This document shows, one piece after another, positions 12,601-22,100 of a DNA stretch of 24,230 bases. Each line of letters starts with the position of its first letter. Position 1 is the first letter of the stretch. Source of the DNA: Pelargonium cotyledonis. Taxonomy: Eukaryota; Streptophyta; Magnoliopsida; Geraniales; Geraniaceae. The notes under the pieces are model-generated. The model had not been told where the DNA came from. It worked only from the letters and a program-made list of their open reading frames with translations, and ran no database searches. Where the stretch lies: contig JAYMTA010000781.1 in NCBI GenBank assembly GCA_036897625.1, positions 1 through 24,230 of the forward strand, written 5' to 3'. Both the position numbers and the translations under genes were made by a program.

Positions 12601-15600
12601 ACCATCGAATAATCAATTGCAAAGAGCATGGAAGCATAATCATAGCGCTTGTTCCTTCTAGTATCGGACTAAAATAACTGACTGGTAAGACATGATGCAA
12701 AACTGAAAAGGATAACAATAAAATAAGGAACTCATTCAAGGATTTTCAATATCACGATAACGTCCAGAGTTAAAAAAGGAAATGCAAAAGTAGGGGTATA
12801 ATCAGGTTGAATCTAGCCTAAAGTTTTTAAGTCTGAGCTTGGCTCAAAACTTTATAAATTTGCTCAAGATCAACTCGATATAAAACAATTGAGCTGAGAC
12901 CAAAGATTGACTTGACATGATAAAAAAAAAATGTAAGCAAAATTCACTGAGACAAAATAAAACCATTAGTGGAAACACAATTTAGTACCGAACTTTGGGG
13001 GGAAACACAATTTGGTACGTAATCTTTTATTCTACCAGACTTAGTACCCACAATTCTATTTTGAACCCAATTGAGGACCCGCCATCTATCCCTGTTAAAT
13101 AATTTGTTAACTTGAAGACGTGGAATGCCGGCGACCGGAAAATCCAACTCCGGCAACTGAAAAATTAAAGACATGAATTTTCCGGCAACTGGTAAAAAAT
13201 CCAACAAAATTCTTCTAATTCCTCTCTACCACTCCTCAATTCTTCACTAATCACTCTAAAAACAACACGAAGTGGGAATCAAAACAAAACATGGCTGCAA
13301 ATAAACCCCCAAACCCACATAAAGCTCAACAAAACAAAATAGCATACACAAATCGGAGGAGCTGCAAATCGCCTCCAGCCTCTAGCCTCCTTCGTCAACG
13401 TCGCCTCCAGCCTCACCTCGCCACCAGAGCTGCAAATAGGTGTTGACGATGAGACGCTTCTCCTTCTCGGCGTCAACAGCTTCTCTGTCTCGGCTTTGCA
13501 AATCGAATCCACGTGCTCAACGCCGGAGATATGCCAACATGAGGTCGACGGTCGACCTCTTCTTCTTCACCTCTCCCGTTGTGAACTGTTCCACTTCCCA
13601 GCCAAGCTTGCACGTCTCTCCATTCCCCAGCAGAATCTGATGAACCCATGTGCTCAACGCAGGAGATGTGACGCCGTCGTGTGCCGTCGCGAGGTTGAGG
13701 CTCCACCGGGGGGCGAGGGCTTCTTCTTCTCCTCTCTCACTGTGAAGTGTTAAGGTTTCCAAAGTTTCTGAGATTTTGTTGGTTCATCTCACCTCAGATC
13801 TGAGATTTTAAATTTTTGGTTCATTTTCTATTTTTGTTTCAAATATTTGTTCAATTTTATTATTTTGTGAACTTGGGTTTCAATTTTGTTGATTTTTCTC
13901 TTCAATTTTGTTGGTTCTTCTCTTCAATTTTGTTGAACTCAATCAAGGGCAAATTTTGGTTCATCCCTTAAATTTTCCGGCAATTGGAAAAATCAAGCCT
14001 TGCCACGTCATCGAGTTAATGGAAAATTTAACGGGAAGAGATGACGGGCACTCAATTAGGTTCAAAATAAAAGTCTGAGTACTAAGTCTGGTAGAATAAA
14101 AGTGGGTACCTAATTGGGTTTCCACCCAAAATTTGGGTACCAAATATGCCTTCAATCCATAATTTACCAATGTGCTCTTACAAAAGTAAACAAATTGCTC
14201 CACAGCAAATATCTAGACTCGGATATACAATACGAAATCAGAACTTGCCGTTTGCAGATGACATGGTATTAAGAATGGAGCATACCCTCAGTAAGAAACC
14301 ATTAAAAAGACAGTATTTGAAACTGATCATTATTAGTGCAATCACTCGGAACTGTATAACAACGAAAGACAATACTTAATGACATATACTTGAAGTAATA
14401 CCATCTTAAGTCAATGAAAGTAAACTACCTTACTGTTCAACATTCCTCTTTGGATTACACCAAAGCGGTGTTGCTCATCAACCACAGTAAGGCGTAAAGC
14501 AGAGAACTCCACATTTTCAGATATCAAACTGTGAGTTCCAATGACCAATGAGATTTCTCCATCTTGGAGGGCCTGCCAACCAATTAAAAAAAAAATCTGA
14601 AACTGAAGCAAGATATATGGCAGACTAAAGCAGTTAATGCATGCCTGACGAATCATCCGTGTCTGTTTTAATGGAGTTGAACCAGTAAGTAAAGCAACAG
14701 AAGGTTTGCACTGGACCACCATATTCTCTAGCAAATTAAGCAAGAGGTCATAATGCTGGATGGCAAGCAGCTCAGTTGGAACCATAAAAGCTGCCTACAA
14801 AAAGAACACAAAAACATAACATCATTTATGTATTAAAGTTAAAAAGGAAGTTCAGAATCATGGATCAAAAAACCTATTCTGCAATTTTATAAAGAATTTA
14901 CTGTCATAGCCGTAACAGCAAACTTGTCCTTTTCACTCCTGATGTGTATTGAAATGTATAGAACAAATGATATGGGAGAGACAGAGTGAAGAGAGATAAA
15001 AAAAAATGGCCGTATGGCTTACATGCACTACTCAAATGCCCAAAAGGAAAATTTTGTATTAACAAACTAGATGTGTTGAGTACAATGAACTTAAATTTAT
15101 AATTGGTGTAGGAGTATATAATTAATATTAGCTCTCCAACTATCAGCTTACACTTTTTTAGTTGATCCTTTTGCAATGAATTAGAGCCGTGTTAACATAA
15201 AGGTAACAAGTTCAAGTCTTGCCACCACCCTTATTAGGCAATAAGAAGACTTGTGCATAGGCCGTGTTCAAAGCGATAAAGAGTTTGCAAGTGAGACGGC
15301 GTGTAAGAGTATATAATTAACATTGGACCTTCAACTATCAGGTTCAACTTTTAGTTGAGTTGGTAAGAGAAACAAGGTAAGAAACAAATTACAACAATCA
15401 CTCCCATCGACTAGCATGCCAATAACTTGCTCTAGCTATCAAATCCTGTAATTTATTTCTCATTCCATGATTTATCATGGAAAGTCAACAACATTCCCCC
15501 TCATGTGCAATCACAATGTTCAATTTTTCTTCTCGTAATTGTCATGTGGACTAGACAACACTTGTAGAGCTAGCCTTTACACACTCCTTAACACACTCCT

Positions 15601-18600
15601 TGGTGCTTGTTGTTGCTCTCTCAGAGGTACTTTTTTCTCTTATAAAAATTGTAAAGTACAATATTTGGCTACATGCTAGGAGGCACCAATTCAAAAATGC
15701 AATGCAATTAGGCCACAATTCGATAGGATACGAATAAAAGTATTTAAAATATATTTTTGTATATAATATACTATATGAATATGTAGTTTTAATTATATAT
15801 GGGTTTAATAATGATCAAAACAACAAACATATTACCATCCTGTCATACTAAATCATAATTTATTAGCCATTAAAAAAAAAGATTTTTAGGTGAAATAATA
15901 ATGTGTTAAATTAAAATGTGAGATTTTTAGGGTCTAAAGAAATGTGAGATCCATATATTAAACCAAACCCGCATATTTGATGCCAATCTTGATGTAGATT
16001 TTTATTTATATTTGAACCAAACTTACCTAAGGCTCTACTACAATATTGAAATTTAAAGAACAAATGATATGTGGGAGAGATAAATGAAGTGAAGAGAGTG
16101 AACGCAAAAAAAAAAAAAGGGATTTGGGCATAAGACCTACATCCAAACCCCATATATCCAAAGGGATAAATTTGAATTCACTAACTTGATGTGTTGAGTA
16201 CAATGAGCCTATATTTATAATGGGTGTAGGAGAAAAACATAGTAAGAAACAAATTAGTTAGTTAGTTAGTTATGCATTAATAACCAACGATATTCCGAAG
16301 ATAAGTTAGGTTGAACTCTTCGAGTACAAGAGCGTATGAAGGACACTCTTGATGCGCCCTTCCCAGACACTCAATCGGGTTTTGAGACCTTTACTTACCT
16401 CTAGGCCCTAGTGAATGGCTACTTGAGTTTCTAAGAGCAGTTTCCATTTTGGTGTGACATCCTTGCGGCTCAGTGTGATAGGGGTGTGGCCATAGCGATT
16501 CTCCCGACCGCGGTGCATGCACTTGAATTTATTTGCGGGCTTAGTTTTGCTCTTGACAACCTTATTCTCATACGAGCTTGCCCCTAAGATGAGGACCTTC
16601 AAGAGGTGAAGCCCGAAGACGTCATGAGGAGGTAAGAGGCTTAGAGAGCCTTGAAGGGGTGGATTTGCCTGAGGCACTACAGTGCGGGAACATGAGGACC
16701 GCGGAGACGCGAATGGGTAAGGCTCGCGATTCCTGGAGACTAACCCTAGCTTCGCAGCATGCGGGTCTGTCTCGAGGTCACTCAAGGCGAGCTTGCTTTG
16801 AACTACCTCAAGGGTCATGAAGAAGGACCTCATTGCTTCGGCACGCAAACGGCCTCGAGGTCCCTCAAGGAGAGCATGCTTCAATGTTCCTAAAGGCAGA
16901 TCTCGGCACTGAGGCACGTGAGTCTGCCATGAAGTTCCTCGAGGCGAGCATAACTTGGCTCGAGTATCTTGGAGGCAGACCTCAGCGCTATAGCACATGA
17001 GTTTGCCTATAGGTCCAACAAGACAAGCCCGCCTTGGCCTGCCTCGAGGTTCCTGTCGGCAGATCTCAACATTGCGGTGTGTAGGTCTAATTCGAGGTCC
17101 ATTACGACGAGCCTTCTTTGGCCTACTCCAAGATCCCTCGGTCAAGGGACTTTACTCTTTGGCCTAAGTAGCCTTGCCTCAAACTTCCTTGCTAGGGGAA
17201 TTTCTCTTTGGCCTCTTCGACGGGACGGGCGGGGCTCTTTAGCTCGGCTTCTAGCTCCCAACCCGGAGGCTAATATCCTTGCCTAGACTCGTTAGGCTCA
17301 TTTTTAAGAGTAACATGTTCGAATGTTCCTCAAGGTGACATGCTTCCAAATACACACGATGGCTTCTCCTAGTCAATTTTACTCTCACATAGTAGCATAA
17401 TCTCATAACATACTCTATTTATCAAATCTTTTGATTTATCATGAGAAGTCAACAGCTTTGTTGCACCGGTACCGACACACAACATGATTCAGAAACGCAA
17501 TTTGTCATTTTGAAAAACATATGACATGACACGTCCACTGTAAAGTTAATTTTGTAATTGAAAATATATTTTATATACAACATATTATATATTTATAACT
17601 TTTTAATATATTAAAAACAACAATCGTTACATTTTTTTAATTTATTGTTTATGATAAAATTATAATAACTGCAGTAAATAATACTCTGTAAAATGTAAAT
17701 AATACTCTATAATTTAAAATCAAATGGGAAATGTGTGCACAACACATAGATCTTTCAATGTGTCCAGTCCAACCTAATCCTTTCGATCACCTGTTCAATT
17801 CATCCCTCTCATGTCTCTCTTCTGGGAAACCCATTCTTCTCAGTCTCTCTCCTCTTCCTCTAACAAAACAGAGTCTCCTCTCCAACAAGAAACGCAAAAA
17901 ATGGGAGGTTGCTTGCTAGATTGAAAAGAATGTTTAATTGGCAAATGTGCAAGAGTGAACATGTTGTGGCTTGATAAAGCATGATTTGCAGCTGTGTGAG
18001 GGGTTGGGACTGGGAAAGCAGATCTACAGTTTCTGGTGATAAAAATGGTAACCAGCAACCATCTGAAGCAGATTTGCATGTCGATACGCGAATCGGACCA
18101 CGAATCTTGTTTCTGTTTTTGTTTTTAATATTGAAACCAAATTCGCATATTCCACATGTATTTCGGACGAATCAGTATGAATCATGTCCAATTCACGAAT
18201 CCAACACGATGCTGCTTCATGAATGTGACAGTGCTTCATAGGTGAACACGGACCATTGACGTGTGTGGTCTACCTTTAGGGAACGAAATATGTTTTCCTC
18301 TTTGAAACTTAGCCTAGTATCATAGCATGGTTTCTAAATTCTAACCCTTCATAAATCTTCTCGGGTTTCTCCTAGCTGTTGTCATCCTTATCTCTCAAAT
18401 TATCTCAAATTTAATTCTAAGCTAATGAAGTAAATACTCCGTGCATGAAACAATGATGTATACACAAACACAATCAGTGTTCTACATTGAAAAGACAAAA
18501 ATGTACAAGTAAATACTTAAGAACTGAATGAAAGATCACTGTGATCACCAAGGCACCAACCTGATAGCCAGAGGCAACAACCTCCATACACGCCATGAAA

Positions 18601-19151
18601 GCTACAACTGTTTTTCCACAACCGACATCACCCTAAAAAGAAGAGTCATAAAATGAAAGTATATCAGCAATTTACATGTTGATAATAAAGATACTTCCAA
18701 ATGACACCATTTCTGCAAACAGTATCCTCAGGAAGCTACCCAACTTTCCACTAATAAATCCACACACAACAAGCAGGTCATATAGAGTTTGACAAAAAGG
18801 TAAGCATTCAATAACAAGGTGGACCCATTTAACTCCTAATACCTAACCTAATCAGACTGAATTATTTCAGTTCAATTTGAATATAAGCAGGTTGGTTACT
18901 GCAACATAAAATCAATATGCATTCCATGGTATATTTAGTATGATATAAACCTATGAAGCACGGGTACTCCAAGGAGGAGGACCTACTGGTACCGGGTACT
19001 GCGGGTACTCTTGGTTACGTACCGAAGCGATATGAACAGTTGGAAAAAATTGGGTACGGCTCCGGGACGGGCAAAATTATTGGGGACGGGCAAAAATTGT
19101 ATGGGGACCTTTGTGGGACTTTTAAATTTTCTTTTATACAAAAAAAAAAAA

Positions 19152-19192
<41 letters not shown>

Positions 19193-22100
19193 GAATACAC
19201 AGACTTCTCTGACGTTTAGCACTCATGACAGTCTATTCATTTTCTCTGATTCTCAGATCAGATCTGAAATTTAAATTATATAAAATTATGAGAAGCATAA
19301 ACATGCAGTTCACTACTTCTTAAGCCACTGTAACTCAACAACTCAGCTCTATCTTCCTTGGTTAATTTATCATGATTGTTTTACCTATGTTATATGTATT
19401 ACATATATATGTATATGTAATTTTTTAATTATAAGTACCCAGCCGTACCCGTACCTAGGTTTTTAGAAAAATAGTCGTACCGCCGTACCGGGTACTTGTA
19501 CCCGTATTCGTGCTTCCTTGATATAAACATGGCTTGTTTCATATCTAAATTGGTAATCATCATATAAAATAAAAAAATCCTCCCGTACCAAAATAATTGT
19601 CCACTCTATTTTTTATTTATTTTTTGTGAATATTAAGGATGGATTACTTTAGAAATATGTTTTCCCCCTTGTACCTCTATATGCTCTTACAGTAACAATC
19701 TCAAAGGGGTATATAACCAATTAGCTTAAGGATATTGTTAGTACAATTATTTTGGGACAAATGCAGTCTAAACAATACTTTCAAATTTGTATAATATTGT
19801 TATATAAAACAAAAACATATCCTTGAAATTGAATCATCTTCAATGTAAATTTCCAAAATCTGTAGAGCACCTAATTCCAAAATACAATTTCATCGTTGAC
19901 AGAAACTTAATATGATATCAACGTGATTACTTCAACAATTGTACGAACAAACTAAAATAGTAAGATCATGTGAGAGGAAATCATATCTTAGTATATGACC
20001 AAAAATATATGTTAAAGTCTTGGTTAGACTGTGCTATAAATTTCCAAAAATAGATATTCATGCTAGAACCCCTTTAGCCATAAATTTGTTCCGTTAACAA
20101 GGATTACAGTACATCTAACTACATAGTTTATTACAATATGAAACTATCTAACAAAATAGTATTTAAATTAAAAATTGTTGAAACTATGGGAAAAACAATA
20201 ATATAATAACCTAATAATAGAAACAAAATACTCATTTAGAGACAAAAAATTTAGACAAACAGGCCACTCATTTTGGGACGGAGGGAATATTTAATTTTAC
20301 TACCATAACACAAACCAAATTGTCAAATGAATCAGATTAAACCTAATTGACATAACCAAATAGCCAAATTAACCTAACAAAAAAACAATCGATTTCAGTT
20401 ACTCTATCAGTTTAACCTAAATTATGCACGCTCCTAGATAAGGTTACAGTTGTCATCTGTAAATTAAGATGTAAATTAAGATGTAATATGTAACAGGGTG
20501 ATAATATATTCTATTCTTCTCTTTTCATGTTTTCTTTATAACATGATTTAACTTGGTATTAGTGACATGAACCGTATTTTCAGCCTAGCCAGAAAAATTA
20601 TAGAGACACCAGCAGAGGTGTCACTACAATGATGTCATGTCAGCCAGCTGGAAGCATTTTTAATCATTATTCTTACAGGAAATATTAGTCTTTGATGACA
20701 TCTGCATCTTGATCAGAAGCAAGTGGCAACAACAGAGAGATCCACCATCTTGAGGTATCAAACCCCAAAAGAGGCATGCTGATTTGTGAACAATGGAACA
20801 AGGACCCATTCTTTTCCTTGAAAGCGCTAAATAGGCAGGCTGAGTTAGGAGCATCATAGCCAAGGACCAAACTTGTCATCGAACCAACACTTTTATCATA
20901 GGCCAAGCATCGCCATAGGTACAACTCAGGTCAACAGAAAAATGTATATGGTTGTTGTAAGTGCTCAATCAACATAACCAGCATAAAGACAGGACATCAA
21001 AAAATGGTTCTCTTTTGTATGCTTCAAATAAAACAAGGAAAACTATACTAAACCATTATTGTTATAAAACAAATACCACTAATATGCAAGTGTGTGAGCG
21101 AAGCAATTATAATCTGACAGTAAATTGTAGATAATGAAAGAACAATGGGGTTCAGTTGAAATCCAAAACCTGTAAGAGCCGATTCATTGGGACTGGTCTT
21201 TTTAAATCCCAAATAATTTCTTTAACAGCACTTAGCTGACTAGAGGTAAGGGAATATGGAAGAGCCTCCAAAAGCTTCTTGCTGAGATCAGACCATTCTT
21301 CTATATGTGATGCATTCAGTTCAGGCTTTCTGTATCTATCCAGAAATTTATCTTTCTCTACTTGAGTAGTATAACCTTCAAGCATTTGGAATAAGCGCCC
21401 TAACTGAAAGAGAACTAAAACTGGGTTATTCAGAATCCATGTGCAATTAACATGTATAACGAGTGTTAGATTCAGAGAAAATCTACTTCAAGAAGTTAAC
21501 CTCTCATTAATATTATCAACTTAAACTAGTCCTTGGCCATCTGCCATGCACACCACAATCAGGAATGCAGTGCATGCACGGGGCAAACTTGTTTCCACAA
21601 ACCAGAATGCAGATTGTACACAGACGGCTATGGCTACTACAAATCAGATGGACAAAAGAAATACCATTTATCTATACATTTATCAAATTTAAATTTGCAG
21701 TATTGTGGAGTCAGTTCAGATTAAGTGTATAAGACTAAGCCCCGTCTTGTTCATTTGGCCACCATATATTTACACCAGTTATACTGAATAAAGCATAGTA
21801 AGTATATGAATATAAGGAGGTCTAACTATTAATAAAATCGACTGTTGTGATGATATTGTTAAACTTTACTCCAACCCAAAAGTTTAAGTTGTTAGGTGAA
21901 GGGCTCAACTTGCATATCAAGTGAAGACAAACTTCGCATTCTTCCAATGTGAGATTATTTAACACTCCCTCTCGCATGCAGGAACGGACTCTGCATGAGG
22001 ACCAAAATGGGAGGCACGACAGAAGGGTCTTTAGACAAAAAAAAAAAAGAACTAGCTTTGACACCATGTTTAAACTTTCCTACAACACATTTAAGCTAAA

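Larger units (their letters stand above)
14950..17454 (-). mobile_element. Third LTR pair, non-autonomous, with nested insertions, minus strand
   Basis: The left LTR (14950-15490) and right LTR (16047-17454) both start TGAAAT.TA.AGAACAAATG, share GATGTGTTGAGTACAATGA and GTAAGAAACAAATTA, and end in ATTTATCATG.(G)AAGTCAACA. The right copy is interrupted by about 1.1 kb of GC-rich DNA (16254 to about 17385); the left has an extra segment of about 200 bp. Read on the minus strand, a degenerate primer-binding site (TTGTAGTAGAGCC, 10 of 13 to the Met site) follows the right LTR and the purine tract ATGAGGGGGAATG precedes the left LTR. TTATAAATATAGGC is the likely TATA region. The 556-bp interior is non-coding. 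No target duplication was found. It lies in the 3.8-kb intron between exons e and f. Confidence 0.75.

Noticed and set aside
13279-13762. Five overlapping open frames on both strands in the GC-rich core of the long-TIR element
   Set aside because: Stops are rare because of the base composition. The frames overlap one another in all directions and none shows a domain or a splice-supported structure.
15185-15245. tRNA- or SINE-like B box (GGTAACAAGTTCAAGTCTTG)
   Set aside because: No A box at the right distance, no cloverleaf, no poly(A) tail and no target duplication. The sequence is part of a duplicated LTR segment.
16408-17145. 245-codon minus-strand open frame, the longest in the window
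   Set aside because: It is kept open by the tandem repeat beneath it and by high G+C. It is rich in R, P and S without any domain, and it lies inside a transposon insertion within an intron of the RecG gene.
14945-17459. 5-bp target duplication for the third LTR pair
   Set aside because: The flanks TGTAT and GCTTT do not match, and a later hAT-like insertion disturbed the right border.
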